Shown: positions 47,677 to 56,525 of the stretch, in pieces
How the letters are laid out: every line of letters starts with the position of its first letter
How positions within the stretch are numbered: position 1 is the first letter of the stretch
The notes under the pieces: generated by a model
Databases searched by the model: none
Told to the model about the DNA's origin: nothing
What the model saw: only the letters and a program-made list of their open reading frames with translations
Assembly (NCBI GenBank): GCA_013911975.1
Contig: JACESF010000011.1
Location: 18,441 to 82,440, forward strand
Origin: Hyphomicrobiales bacterium
Lineage (GTDB): Bacteria; Pseudomonadota; Alphaproteobacteria; Rhizobiales; Xanthobacteraceae
Reading direction: 5' to 3'
DNA: 64,000 nucleotides
Position numbers and translations under genes: made by a program

Positions 47677-49386
47677 TCACGAAAGGCCGCCGATAATCCC
47701 TTCCGGGTCCACGAAGATTCCTTCCGCAGCCGGCACGGAGGGCAGGCCCGGCATGGTCATGACATCGCCGGTCAGCGCCACCACGAAGCCCGCGCCCGCC
47801 GAGAGCCGCACCTCGCGCACCGGCAGCGTGTGGCCTTCCGGCGCGCCGCGCAAAGCGGGGTCGGCGGAGAAGCTGTACTGCGTCTTCGCCATGCAGACCG
47901 GCAGGTGGCCGAAGCCCGCCGCCTCCAGCTCCTTCAGGCGCGCGCTTGCCGCGCCGGAGAAGGTCACGTCCCCCGCGCGATAGATCTCCCGCGCGATGGT
48001 CTCGATCTTCTCCTGGAGCGGCATGGCGTCGGGATAGAGCGTGTGGAAGGCGGAGGGCTTGGCGCACAGCGCTTTCACCTCCCGCGCCAGCTCCAGCGCG
48101 CCCGCCCCGCCCTGCGCCCAATGGGTGCAGACATGGACCGAGACGCCGAGTGGCGCGAGGGCCTGCGTGACGGCGGCGATCTCGGCGGGCGTGTCGGACA
48201 GGAAGCGGTTCAGCGCCACCACCACGGGCAGGCCGAACTTGCGCATGTTCTCCACGTGGCGCAGCAAATTGGCGGTGCCGAGGCGCACCGCCTCCACATT
48301 CTCCGCGCCGAGCCCCTTCACGGGCACGCCGCCATGCATCTTGAGCGCACGCACGGTGGCCACCACCACGGCGGCGTCGGGCGCGAGGCCCGCCTGCCGG
48401 CACTTGATGTCGAGGAACTTCTCCGCCCCGAGATCGGCCCCAAAGCCCGCCTCCGTCACCACATAGTCCGCGAGCCGCAGGGCCGAGCGGGTGGCGATGA
48501 CGGAATTGCAGCCATGGGCGATGTTGGCGAACGGCCCACCATGCACGAAGGCGGGCGTGTGCTCCATGGTCTGGACGAGGTTCGGCTGGAAGGCGTCGCG
48601 CAGCAGCGCGAGCATGGAGCCGATGCCCTTCAGCTCCCCGGCCTGCACCATGCGCCGCCCGCGCGTCTGGCCCACCACCATGCGCGAGAGGCGGGCTTCC
48701 AGCTCCTCCAGGGTGCGGGCGAGGCAGAAGATGGCCATCACCTCGCTCGCCACCGTGATGTCGAACCCGTCCTCGCGGGGGAAGCCGTTGGCGGGCCCGC
48801 CGAGGCCCACGATCACCTGCCGCAGCGCCCGGTCGTTCAGGTCCACCACGCGCCGCCAGGAGATGCGGCGGGCGTCCAGGTCCAGCGCGTTGCCCCAATA
48901 GAGGTGGTTGTCGATGAGCGCGGAGAGGAGGTTGTGGGCGGCCGAGATGGCGTGCAGGTCGCCGGTGAAATGCAGGTTGATGTCCTGCATTGGGATGATC
49001 TGCGCATGCCCGCCGCCCGTGGCTCCGCCCTTGGCGCCGAACACCGGGCCGAGGGAGGGCTCGCGCAGGCAGATGGCGGCCTTCTCGCCCAGCTGCGCCA
49101 GCGCGTCGCCGAGGCCGATCGTGGTGGTGGTCTTTCCCTCGCCCGCGGGCGTGGGGCTGATGGCGGTGACGAGGATCAGCTTGCCCGGCGCGCGGTGCTC
49201 CAGGGTGCGGACATAGTCATGGCCGAGCTTCGCCTTGTGGGGGCCGTAGCGGTAGATGCCCTGCGCGGGAATGCCGAGGCGCGCGGCCACCTCCTCGATG
49301 GGCAGGGGGGCCACGCTCCCGGCGATGGCCGCGTCGCTCGTCGGATCCAGGTGGCGCGCGGTGGACTGGGCGGATGTCATGTGCAT
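47677..49386 (-). CDS. fhs: Formate-tetrahydrofolate ligase
   Basis: Fhs makes 10-formyl-THF from formate, ATP and THF (C1 metabolism). It has 569 residues with the P-loop [63 protein letters not shown] and TKTQYSFS-type [11 protein letters not shown]. Start codons at 49386 and 49380 are both possible. The gene begins 6 bp after the NadE-like gene ends, so it is the third gene of hxlR-nadE-like-fhs. Confidence 0.96.
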   Translation of the reverse strand: MHMTSAQSTARHLDPTSDAAIAGSVAPLPIEEVAARLGIPAQGIYRYGPHKAKLGHDYVRTLEHRAPGKLILVTAISPTPAGEGKTTTTIGLGDALAQLGEKAAICLREPSLGPVFGAKGGATGGGHAQIIPMQDINLHFTGDLHAISAAHNLLSALIDNHLYWGNALDLDARRISWRRVVDLNDRALRQVIVGLGGPANGFPREDGFDITVASEVMAIFCLARTLEELEARLSRMVVGQTRGRRMVQAGELKGIGSMLALLRDAFQPNLVQTMEHTPAFVHGGPFANIAHGCNSVIATRSALRLADYVVTEAGFGADLGAEKFLDIKCRQAGLAPDAAVVVATVRALKMHGGVPVKGLGAENVEAVRLGTANLLRHVENMRKFGLPVVVALNRFLSDTPAEIAAVTQALAPLGVSVHVCTHWAQGGAGALELAREVKALCAKPSAFHTLYPDAMPLQEKIETIAREIYRAGDVTFSGAASARLKELEAAGFGHLPVCMAKTQYSFSADPALRGAPEGHTLPVREVRLSAGAGFVVALTGDVMTMPGLPSVPAAEGIFVDPEGIIGGLS

Positions 49387-49392
49387 GGGCCC

Positions 49393-50976
49393 TCAGCCCT
49401 CCTCCGGGAAGCGGTTCGTTATGGGGTAGCGGCGCGTGCGCGGCGCCGCCGCCAGGCGGATGCCGGGGGCGACGCGGCGGCGCATGCCCTCGGCCATCAT
49501 GATGCGCCGCGCGAGCCAGTCCAGTGGGCCGGTCTCGGCGGCGGTGCCGTCCTCCGCGCGGGCGAGGCGCGCGTCGGTCTCCGCGAGGTCCTCGCGCGGC
49601 AGGGCGAGATGGGGCGGCACGATCTCCCCGCCGGGTCCTTTCGCGTCCGCCGGCTTCCAGCCGTTGCGCAGGCCCGCGAGGCCGGGCGCCTCGCTGGCGA
49701 GCAGGTCTTTCAGAGGCGCGAAGCCGGCACGCACGTCCGCGCTGCAATGGGGCGTGCCCGCCAGAAGGTCGGTGCGCGTCATGGAGGTCAGGGCGAGGCC
49801 GCCGAACTTCTCCGCCGCCGCCACCACGAAGGCGCCGCGCAGCCGCGCGCGCAACTGGTCCTCGGTGGCGTCGGGCACGGTGGTCTCGAACAGCGGGCCG
49901 AGCGTGCGCTCCAGCGCGTCCACGGCCCCCGCCAGGGGGAGGATGTCGTGGCGCAGGCCCAGCGCCTGCGCGATCCGGGCGGGCGCGCCGCAGCTTTCGG
50001 CGCCGCCCTCCACGGGAAAGCTCAGGCCCTGGACGCGGTCCGCGCCCAGCGCGTCCACCGCCAGCAGGGCGAGCAGGAGGGTGGGGGTGTCCTCCGACAA
50101 TTCCAGCACCACGCCGGAGAAGCGGTTCTTCTCCACGAAGTCGCGCAGCCCCAGCATGAGCGCGGAATAGTCCGCCTGTGCGGGGGAGGGGAGGTCGGCG
50201 GCGGGCGCCTCCACGCACTGCCAGCCGCTTTCGAACCGCCGCCACAGCGACATGCGCACGCGCTGCTGGAAGGCGGGAAATTGGAGGACCAGACGCCGGT
50301 CGGCGGAGAGGGCGAAGGAGGCGCCGTCGAACACCGCCTCGTCCTGGCCGCCCACCGCGTTCACATAGAGCAGCGGAAGCCCGGTCTCCACGACCCGCGC
50401 CACGGCGGCGGAGAGCCGCGCATCCGCCGCACCCCGGCGATAGGGTGCGCTGTCCAGCGCGATCAGGAGATCGGCCCCGGTCTCCGCGAGGCATTCACAC
50501 ACGTCGCCGGTGGAGAGGTCCGTGCCGATGGCGATGCCGAGGCGTGCGTCGCGGAACGGCACCGGGCCGGGCATCGGCCCGGCCGCGAATACGCCGTCCT
50601 CCTCGCGCGCCAGCACCGCCTTGCGGGAGACGGCGGCGATGGCGCCGTCCGCCAGAAGCAGGGCGGCATTGGCGATGCCGGCCTCGTCCGCCCAGGGCGC
50701 GCCGATGAGGCAGGCGGGGCCGCCGGCGGTCAGACCCGCCAGGTCCTCCAGCGCGGCGCGGCAGGCGGAGAGGAAGGCGCGGTTGGTGGCGAGGGCGCCG
50801 GGCGGGGCGCCGCACAGGGCCAGCTCGGGCAGGACCACGAGGTCCGCCTCCTGCCGCGCGGCCTCGGCCAGGATCTCGCGGATGCGGGCGGCGTTGCCGG
50901 AAATGTCGCCCATGACGGAATTGATCTGCGCGACGGCGATGCGCAGCGTGTCCGGGTCGCGGTCCAGGTCGCTCAT
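49393..50976 (-). CDS. NadE homologue with replaced catalytic motifs (probable pseudoenzyme)
   Basis: This 527-residue protein aligns end to end with two-domain glutamine-dependent NAD synthetase. The nitrilase-like domain is at about 10-260 (RIAVAQINSVMGDISGNA, NAVGGQDEAVFDGASFAL). The synthetase domain is at about 275-440, and the C-terminus reads TRRYPITNRF. Catalytic features differ: ICEDIW with the nucleophile Cys is IGTDLS (150-155). The ATP-pyrophosphatase loop SGGIDSA is SEDTPTL (294-300). TGNKSE is SMTRTD (398-403). Glu51 and Lys119 of the glutaminase triad remain. The frame is intact and domain cores are conserved, so it appears selected as a protein, not decaying. A functional nadE must lie elsewhere. 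Confidence 0.85.
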   Translation of the reverse strand: MSDLDRDPDTLRIAVAQINSVMGDISGNAARIREILAEAARQEADLVVLPELALCGAPPGALATNRAFLSACRAALEDLAGLTAGGPACLIGAPWADEAGIANAALLLADGAIAAVSRKAVLAREEDGVFAAGPMPGPVPFRDARLGIAIGTDLSTGDVCECLAETGADLLIALDSAPYRRGAADARLSAAVARVVETGLPLLYVNAVGGQDEAVFDGASFALSADRRLVLQFPAFQQRVRMSLWRRFESGWQCVEAPAADLPSPAQADYSALMLGLRDFVEKNRFSGVVLELSEDTPTLLLALLAVDALGADRVQGLSFPVEGGAESCGAPARIAQALGLRHDILPLAGAVDALERTLGPLFETTVPDATEDQLRARLRGAFVVAAAEKFGGLALTSMTRTDLLAGTPHCSADVRAGFAPLKDLLASEAPGLAGLRNGWKPADAKGPGGEIVPPHLALPREDLAETDARLARAEDGTAAETGPLDWLARRIMMAEGMRRRVAPGIRLAAAPRTRRYPITNRFPEEG

Positions 50977-50995
50977 AAGGCGGGGTGTTCCGGTG

Positions 50996-51388
50996 TCATT
51001 CGGCGGCGAGAGCGGGGGCGGGCGTGCATGCGTCCGGGCGGATCGCCGGCCGTGCCTCGCTCTGGCGCAGGTGGTCGGCGCCCCAGGCGCGCAGGGCGAG
51101 CACCGCGCCGCGCAGGGATTCGCCCTTGGGGGTGAGGCGGTAGCCCACCTGCGGGGGGATCGTGGGATAGACGGTGCGGATCACGAGGCCGTCCGCCTCC
51201 AGCTCCCGCAGCGCCTTGGAGAGGATGCGCTGGGTGATCTTGGGCATCAGGCGGCGCAGCTCCGAGAAGCGCCGCTCGCCGCCCAGCAGGTGAAACACCG
51301 TGCCGCCCTTCCACTTGGCGCCGATGATCTCCATGGCCGCCTCCACGGGGCAGCCGGAGTGTTCATACGTGACGTGCCGTTTGGCCAT
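50996..51388 (-). CDS. HxlR-family transcriptional regulator
   Basis: This is a winged-helix regulator of 130 residues from the ATG at 51388. The HxlR core is GCPVEAAMEIIGAKWKGGTV, FSELRRLMPKITQRILSKAL, LEADGLVIRTVYPTIPPQVGY and LTPKGESLRGAVLAL. Cys13 is at the position where several HxlR proteins sense electrophiles or oxidants. It is 19 bp upstream of the NadE-like gene and divergent from the alpha/beta hydrolase gene, and may control both. Confidence 0.92.
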   Translation of the reverse strand: MAKRHVTYEHSGCPVEAAMEIIGAKWKGGTVFHLLGGERRFSELRRLMPKITQRILSKALRELEADGLVIRTVYPTIPPQVGYRLTPKGESLRGAVLALRAWGADHLRQSEARPAIRPDACTPAPALAAE

Positions 51389-51409
51389 TGGCGGTTCCCG
51401 CACTATGCG

Positions 51410-51430
51410 CCCGGGGCCTTGCGCCCCGGG
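51410..51430. promoter_or_regulatory. Palindrome in the hxlR/hydrolase divergent region
   Basis: CCCGGGGC-CTTGC-GCCCCGGG is an 8-bp perfect inverted repeat in the 143-bp divergent gap. It could be a regulator site or an early hairpin in the leader of the plus-strand gene. No further support. Confidence 0.3.
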
Positions 51431-51531
51431 ACGTCGTTCCAAGACATACGCAGTCGCGCGCTTTCCCGCCACTCCCCCGCTTTCCCCGGGAGATGTCGGA
51501 GTATATTGTATTCAAAAAAGAGGGGGGAGAC

Positions 51532-52263
51532 ATGCTCGATCCGTTGCTGGCGGGGATCCTCGCCTTCGTGCCCAATGCCGCGCCGCCCTCCAAGCCGCCG
51601 CTGCCGCCGGGCCGCTCCATGCTCGGCCTGTTCGAGCCGCGCGACGCAATGCTGGTGGTGCCGGAGGGAATCGACCCCGCGCGCCCGACGCCGCTCATGG
51701 TGCTGTTCCATGGCGGGGGCGGGCATGCGGAAAAGATCCTGCCCATGATGGAGCAGCACGCCTTGGCGCAGGGCTTCCTGCTGCTGGTGCCCCAGTCGCG
51801 CTATCCCACCTGGGACATCGTGATCGCCGGTAACGGGCCTGACCGCGAGCGGCTCGACCAGACGCTGGCGGAGGTGAATGCCCGCTACCGGATCGATCCC
51901 GGCCACATCTGCTTCGCGGGCCATTCGGACGGCGGCTCCTATGCCCTGTCCCTCGGCCTCACCAACGGGCAGTTCGTCACCCACATCATCGTGTCGTCCG
52001 CCGGCTTCATGTCGGTGCATCGCCAGGAGGGGGCGCCGCGCATCTTCATGTCCCACGGCCTCCAGGACACGCAGATCCCCATCGACCGCAGCGGGCGCAC
52101 CCATTCCGCGCTGCTCAAGCAGGCGGGCTACGACATCTCCTACATGGAATATAACGGCCCCCATGCCTGGCAGCCGCCCATCGCGGCGCTCTCGGTGGGC
52201 TTCTTCCTGGAGGACATCCCCCCGCGCGCCGCAGCCGACGGGGCGGGCGCGTATCAATCCTGA
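51532..52263 (+). CDS. Alpha/beta hydrolase (esterase/phospholipase-like)
   Basis: This 243-residue serine hydrolase has the nucleophile elbow GHSDGGSYALSLGL, the oxyanion region VLFHGGGGHAEKILPMMEQHA, the acid in MSHGLQDTQIPIDRS and the His in YNGPHAWQPP. The start at 51532 has GGGGGGAG upstream. No signal peptide is seen. It is divergent from hxlR and followed by an MDR oxidoreductase on the same strand after 87 bp. The substrate is unknown. Confidence 0.85.
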   Translation: MLDPLLAGILAFVPNAAPPSKPPLPPGRSMLGLFEPRDAMLVVPEGIDPARPTPLMVLFHGGGGHAEKILPMMEQHALAQGFLLLVPQSRYPTWDIVIAGNGPDRERLDQTLAEVNARYRIDPGHICFAGHSDGGSYALSLGLTNGQFVTHIIVSSAGFMSVHRQEGAPRIFMSHGLQDTQIPIDRSGRTHSALLKQAGYDISYMEYNGPHAWQPPIAALSVGFFLEDIPPRAAADGAGAYQS

Positions 52264-52266
52264 TAC
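52251..52266 (+). promoter_or_regulatory. GTATCA-ATCC-TGATAC dyad upstream of the MDR gene
   Basis: A perfect 6-4-6 inverted repeat overlaps the stop codon of the hydrolase gene and lies 85 bp before the next start. It could be an operator; the regulator is unknown. Confidence 0.3.
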
Positions 52267-52350
52267 CACCTGACCAAAACGTGCCGTCTTGCATGAGTGC
52301 GGGCGCATCCGACATGCAGGGGGACATCGCCCGCGTTTCGGAGACCCGTC

Positions 52351-53364
52351 ATGAAAGCCATCGGTTACGCCGCCTCCCTGCCCATCGGGGACGACAAGTC
52401 CCTGTTCGCCTTCGAGGCGCCCGAGCCTCGGCCCGGCGCCCGCGACTTGCTGGTGCGGGTGAAGGCGATCTCGGTCAATCCCGTGGACACCAAGGTGCGC
52501 ATGCGCCGCCAGGGCACCGAGCAGGAGCCGGTCATCCTGGGGTGGGACGCGGCCGGCATCGTGGAGGCGGTGGGGCCCGACGTCACCTTCTTCAAGCCCG
52601 GCGACGCGGTCTTCTATGCCGGAAGCGTGGTGCGCGCGGGCACCAATGCGGAACTGCATGCGGTGGACGAGCGCATCGTCGGCCCGAAGCCCCGGAGCCT
52701 GGACTTCGCGCAGGCGGCCGCCATGCCGCTCACCTCCATCACCGCGTGGGAAGGCCTGTTCGACCGGCTGCGCCTGCCGGTGGGCAAGGGTGGCGACGGC
52801 GGGACGCTGCTCATCATCGGCGCCGCTGGTGGCGTCGGCTCCATGGCGGTGCAGCTCGCGCGGCGCCTCACCTCCTGGACGGTGGTGGCCACCGCCTCGC
52901 GCCCCGAGAGCGCGCAATGGGTGAAGGAGCTGGGCGCCCATCACGTCATCGACCATTCCAAGCCCCTGTCCGAGGAACTGAAGGCCATCGGCATCGCGGG
53001 CGTGGAGGCGGTGTTCGCCCTCACCAAGACGGACAAGCACTGGGCGCAGATCGCGGCCGCCCTGAAGCCTCAGGGCGCGGTGTGCGTGATCGATGATCCC
53101 GGCGCGCTGGACATCACCCTCCTCAAGCCGAAGGCGGCCACCTTCGTGTGGGAATCCATGTTCACGCGCTCGCTCTTCGGAACGCCCGACATGGCCGCCC
53201 AGCATCGCCTGCTCACGGAAGTCGCGGGACTGGTGGACGAGGGGCTGCTGCGCACCACGCTCGGCACCAATCTCGGCGCCATCTCCGTGGACAATCTCAA
53301 GCGCGCCCATGCGCTCCTGGAGAGCGGCACCAGCATCGGCAAGGCGGTGATGGAAGGCTGGTAG
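52351..53364 (+). CDS. Zinc-type/quinone oxidoreductase-like MDR protein
   Basis: This medium-chain reductase of the zinc-binding alcohol dehydrogenase/quinone reductase group has 337 residues from the ATG at 52351 (GGAGACC upstream). The N-terminal GroES-like part contains VKAISVNPVDTKVRMRRQG and LGWDAAGIVEAVGPDV. The Rossmann motif is IIGAAGGVGSMAVQLAR. Zn ligands of true alcohol dehydrogenases are missing, so it is probably an NADPH-dependent quinone or enal reductase. Such genes are often HxlR targets. It is convergent with the next gene, with only 3 bp between stops. Confidence 0.88.
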   Translation: MKAIGYAASLPIGDDKSLFAFEAPEPRPGARDLLVRVKAISVNPVDTKVRMRRQGTEQEPVILGWDAAGIVEAVGPDVTFFKPGDAVFYAGSVVRAGTNAELHAVDERIVGPKPRSLDFAQAAAMPLTSITAWEGLFDRLRLPVGKGGDGGTLLIIGAAGGVGSMAVQLARRLTSWTVVATASRPESAQWVKELGAHHVIDHSKPLSEELKAIGIAGVEAVFALTKTDKHWAQIAAALKPQGAVCVIDDPGALDITLLKPKAATFVWESMFTRSLFGTPDMAAQHRLLTEVAGLVDEGLLRTTLGTNLGAISVDNLKRAHALLESGTSIGKAVMEGW

Positions 53365-53367
53365 GCG

Positions 53368-54684
53368 TCAGACCCGGGCCTTGGCGGTGCGGCGGCCGGC
53401 CGGGATCTTGGCCGGCGCCGCATCTGCCGGCGGCACGTCGGCCGGCGCCATCTCGGCCGCGAGGGGCGTCTCGCTCGCGGTTTCTGGACGGACCGTTTCC
53501 TGCCGCACGGCGCGGATGCGGTCGGCCAGGGACGGCGGCTCGCCCGGCGCGGACGCGTCGTCGGGGGTCACGTCCCCGGCGGGCACCGCCTGGGCGAGGA
53601 TGCGCGCGGCCACGTCGCTCAGGCGGTCGCGCAGCGCGGCAAGATCGCTCTCCTGCGCGGCCAGCGCATCGCGCTCGGCCCGCGCCTTGGCGAGGGCGCC
53701 CTCCATCATGGAATGGTCGGCCCGCACCATGGCCAGCTCGTCCCGCAGGCGCCGGGCATCCGCCTCGGCGGCGGCGAATTCCTCGGCGCGCTTCGCCTCC
53801 GCGGCACGGGACACGGACTGCGTCGCCATCAGGTCCGCCTTGGCGGCGGCGAGACGGGCGGCGGTTTCCTTCAGATCATGCTCAAGCTCGGAGATGCGCC
53901 CGCTGCGCTGGTCCGCCGTGGTGCGCAGCGCCACGAGGGACTGGCGCAGCTCGGCCAGTTCCGCGTCCAGCCGCGCGCGATCGGCTTCCGTCGCCGCGCG
54001 CAGGTCGGCGTGCAACTTGCGCTCGGTGGCCAGCTCCGCGTCGAGCCGTTCGGCCCGCGCCAGGGTCTCGCCCAATTCGGCGGAGAGGCGGGCCACGTCG
54101 CTCCGGAGCGCGGCGATCGCCGCCACGTGCTCGACGATGGCCGCGTCCCGCGCGGCAAGCACGGTGTCCAGCTTGTCGCCGCGCGCGGTCTGGGCCGCGA
54201 GATCGGCGCGGGTCCGCTCCAGGGTGGCGCGGGTCTCCTGCAGTTCGCTGGTGCGCGCCGCCAGTTCCGCTTCGGTGGCGGCGAGGGTGGTGCGGGTGAG
54301 GTCGCGTTCGGCGGTCCGCTCCAGAAGGGCGGCCTCCTCGGCGGTGAGCCGCATCGCGAGGTCGTCGCGCGCGGCCTCGGTCTCCGCCAGCGTGCGCTCC
54401 AGGTCGACGATGCGCAGGCGCCGCCGTTCCAGCTCGCCCGCATCGGTCGTCACCTGCCCGCGCAGGGTGTCGAGCTGGATCTCGATGCGGCGCTGGGCCA
54501 GGGCGAGCTGCGCCCGCTGCTGGTCCTTCGCGGCCTGGATCTCGAACAGGGAGACGGGGACGGCGGCCTCGATGCGCCGGGTGGTGAGGCGCACGGCACG
54601 GTTCCACACAGCCGGCAGCACCATCAGGGCCACCAGCGTCGCCACCAGGACCCCGAGGACAAAGAACATGATCTGCTCGATCAT
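53368..54684 (-). CDS. Membrane-anchored long coiled-coil protein
   Basis: This 438-residue protein has one N-terminal membrane segment (IMFFVLGVLVATLVALMVLPAVW). A predicted coiled coil of about 300 residues follows, full of Ala, Arg, Leu and Glu heptads. The end is a Pro/Ala-rich disordered tail (APADVPPADAAPAKIPAGRR). It has no enzymatic motif. It may be a structural or scaffolding envelope protein; the family is not recognised. Confidence 0.75.
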   Translation of the reverse strand: MIEQIMFFVLGVLVATLVALMVLPAVWNRAVRLTTRRIEAAVPVSLFEIQAAKDQQRAQLALAQRRIEIQLDTLRGQVTTDAGELERRRLRIVDLERTLAETEAARDDLAMRLTAEEAALLERTAERDLTRTTLAATEAELAARTSELQETRATLERTRADLAAQTARGDKLDTVLAARDAAIVEHVAAIAALRSDVARLSAELGETLARAERLDAELATERKLHADLRAATEADRARLDAELAELRQSLVALRTTADQRSGRISELEHDLKETAARLAAAKADLMATQSVSRAAEAKRAEEFAAAEADARRLRDELAMVRADHSMMEGALAKARAERDALAAQESDLAALRDRLSDVAARILAQAVPAGDVTPDDASAPGEPPSLADRIRAVRQETVRPETASETPLAAEMAPADVPPADAAPAKIPAGRRTAKARV

Positions 54685-54852
54685 GCGGAACCTGCGCTTT
54701 CAAACGGCTGCGGATGCTTCTTCATACGATGCCGCGCGGCCGGCCGCTAGAGCCGCCCCCATGCGCCACGGCTCGCGGGGAGCCGCAAGGCCAGGGACAA
54801 ACCGCTTGCCTTCAACGGGTTGAACGGGGAAGCACCGAACGGCCGGCACGCC

Positions 54853-55527
54853 TCAGAAGGGGTTCCAGGTGGGCTGGGGCGTGAACTTCAGATAGCCCAG
54901 ATTGGCGCCGAGGCGCACGCCGACGCCGGAGCGGATCGGCACCACGACGATATTGTCGGCGGTGAGCGCCGTCATGCCGAAGCCCGCCACCAGATAGGCC
55001 GAGCCGGAGATCCCGCCGAACCGCCGGAAGATGTCCTCCACGGTGCGCATGTTGTAGACGAGGATCATGGTCCGCGCGCCGTCGCCGCCGAAGTCCCATC
55101 CCAGCGACGGTCCCTGCCAGAACACCTTCAGGTCGCCCGCATTGCGGGTATAGAGCGTGCCCTCGCCGTAGCGCAGGCCGCCCACGAAGGCGCCGGAGCC
55201 TTCCTGGCCGAGGATGTAGCCGTTGGGCTGGCCCCACTGGCTCACCGCCTTCTCGATGGAGAGCGCGAGACCCTTCGAGACGCTGCCGAAGAAGGAATGG
55301 CCCTTATTGACCAGTTCGTCCGTGGTGTAGGGCTGGGGCGTCGCGGCCGGCTGCCGGTAGGGCGCGGGCTGCGCGTAGCTCTGCTGGGGCGGCGGCTGCT
55401 GGCCGTAGGCCGGGGGCTGGGCGTAGCCGGGTTGCTGCGCCTCGGCGCGCTCCAGTCCGGTCGCAAGCAGCAGGAGCGCGGCGAGAAGGGGCAGGCAGGA
55501 GAGGCGGAAGGCGGCGGGTGCGGTCAT
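54853..55527 (-). CDS. eipA: DUF1134 family envelope protein (EipA-like)
   Basis: EipA of Brucella is a periplasmic protein needed for envelope integrity; this is a strong homologue by sequence pattern. It has 224 residues with a signal peptide (ERAEA/QQ), then a Gln/Pro/Tyr-rich linker. The DUF1134 domain contains VNKGHSFFGSVSKGLALSIE, GQPNGYILGQEGSGAFVGGLR, KVFWQGPSLGWDFGGDGA and IRSGVGVRLGANLGYLKF. It is divergent from chpT, with two GANTC sites in the gap. Confidence 0.9.
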   Translation of the reverse strand: MTAPAAFRLSCLPLLAALLLLATGLERAEAQQPGYAQPPAYGQQPPPQQSYAQPAPYRQPAATPQPYTTDELVNKGHSFFGSVSKGLALSIEKAVSQWGQPNGYILGQEGSGAFVGGLRYGEGTLYTRNAGDLKVFWQGPSLGWDFGGDGARTMILVYNMRTVEDIFRRFGGISGSAYLVAGFGMTALTADNIVVVPIRSGVGVRLGANLGYLKFTPQPTWNPF

Positions 55528-55761
55528 CGGCGTCTCGCAAAGAAGCACGTCAAGGGCTGTACGCCGCGAATCGGCAGGAAACAGTTGCAAGGGACTGTGA
55601 CGCAGAAAAGGCGGTTGGCAACCGCACCCCCGGGCCGGGCGGGCGATCCTGTGCCGGCTTGTGGCGGGGCGGGGGGCGGTATATCAGACGGGCCTCCCTG
55701 AACATGCGGGAATCGGCACGCGCCCCCGGCCCCGCCGCCAGCCAGGACCCGAAGGACCGCC

Positions 55762-56415
55762 ATGTCCGATACCTCGCCCGCTCCCGCCATCTCGGCGCTG
55801 GACCTCGCCGCCCTCCTGTGCTCGCGGGTCTGCCACGACGTGATCAGCCCCGTGGGGGCCATCGTGAACGGCCTGGAAGTGCTGGAGGACGAGGATTCCG
55901 CGGATATGCGGGAAGTGGCCCTCGACCTGATCGCCAAGAGCGCGCGCCAGGCGTCCGCCCGGCTCCAGTTCACCCGCCTCGCCTTCGGCGCCGCCGGCTC
56001 GGCGGGCGCCACCATCGACCTGGGCGACGCGGAGAACGTGGTGCGCGGCATGATGGAGGACAGCCGCACGCGCATCGAATGGACGCTGCCGCGCGAGCTG
56101 CTGCCCAAGAACCGGGTGAAGCTGCTGCTCAACCTCGCGCTGCTGGCGGGCACCACCATTCCCCGGGGCGGCGTCATCACCGCCTCGGCGGCGCCGGGCG
56201 GCGTGGCGGAGGGATTCGTCCTCACCTGCGGCGGCGCGAGCGCCCGCATTCCCGCCGCCCTGCCGGGCCTGCTGGACGGCGTGATGCCCACGGACGGGCT
56301 CGATGCCCATGCCATCCAGCCCTATTATTGCGGCATGCTGGCGCGCGAATGCGGCCTTTCGGTCGCTTTTTCCCAGGATGGCGACACCGTAACCCTCACC
56401 GCGCGCCCCGCCTGA
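55762..56415 (+). CDS. chpT: Histidine phosphotransferase ChpT
   Basis: ChpT passes phosphate from CckA to CtrA and CpdR in the alphaproteobacterial cell-cycle relay. It has 217 residues; the phosphorylated His25 is in LCSRVCHDVISPVGAIVNGL. A degenerate Bergerat-like C-terminal domain follows (LLLNLALLAGTTIPRGG). Its start at 55762 is clear. It is divergent from eipA and 110 bp upstream of the POT transporter. Confidence 0.95.
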   Translation: MSDTSPAPAISALDLAALLCSRVCHDVISPVGAIVNGLEVLEDEDSADMREVALDLIAKSARQASARLQFTRLAFGAAGSAGATIDLGDAENVVRGMMEDSRTRIEWTLPRELLPKNRVKLLLNLALLAGTTIPRGGVITASAAPGGVAEGFVLTCGGASARIPAALPGLLDGVMPTDGLDAHAIQPYYCGMLARECGLSVAFSQDGDTVTLTARPA

Positions 56416-56525
56416 GGGCCCCGCCGCATTGACACGGGTGCCGCCCCGGTAGAGCTTAAGTGCTTGATTTCCAGGGCTGTGTACGTCGCGACAAAAGCGG
56501 CGGCCCGGCCGGCCGGGGGGCAAAG

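Noticed and set aside
47830..51135. 1101-codon plus-strand open frame opposite fhs and the NadE-like gene
   Set aside because: It is an antisense shadow in GC-rich DNA. The minus strand encodes recognisable Fhs and NadE-type proteins, while the plus-strand product is a Gly/Arg/His-rich string without known motifs.
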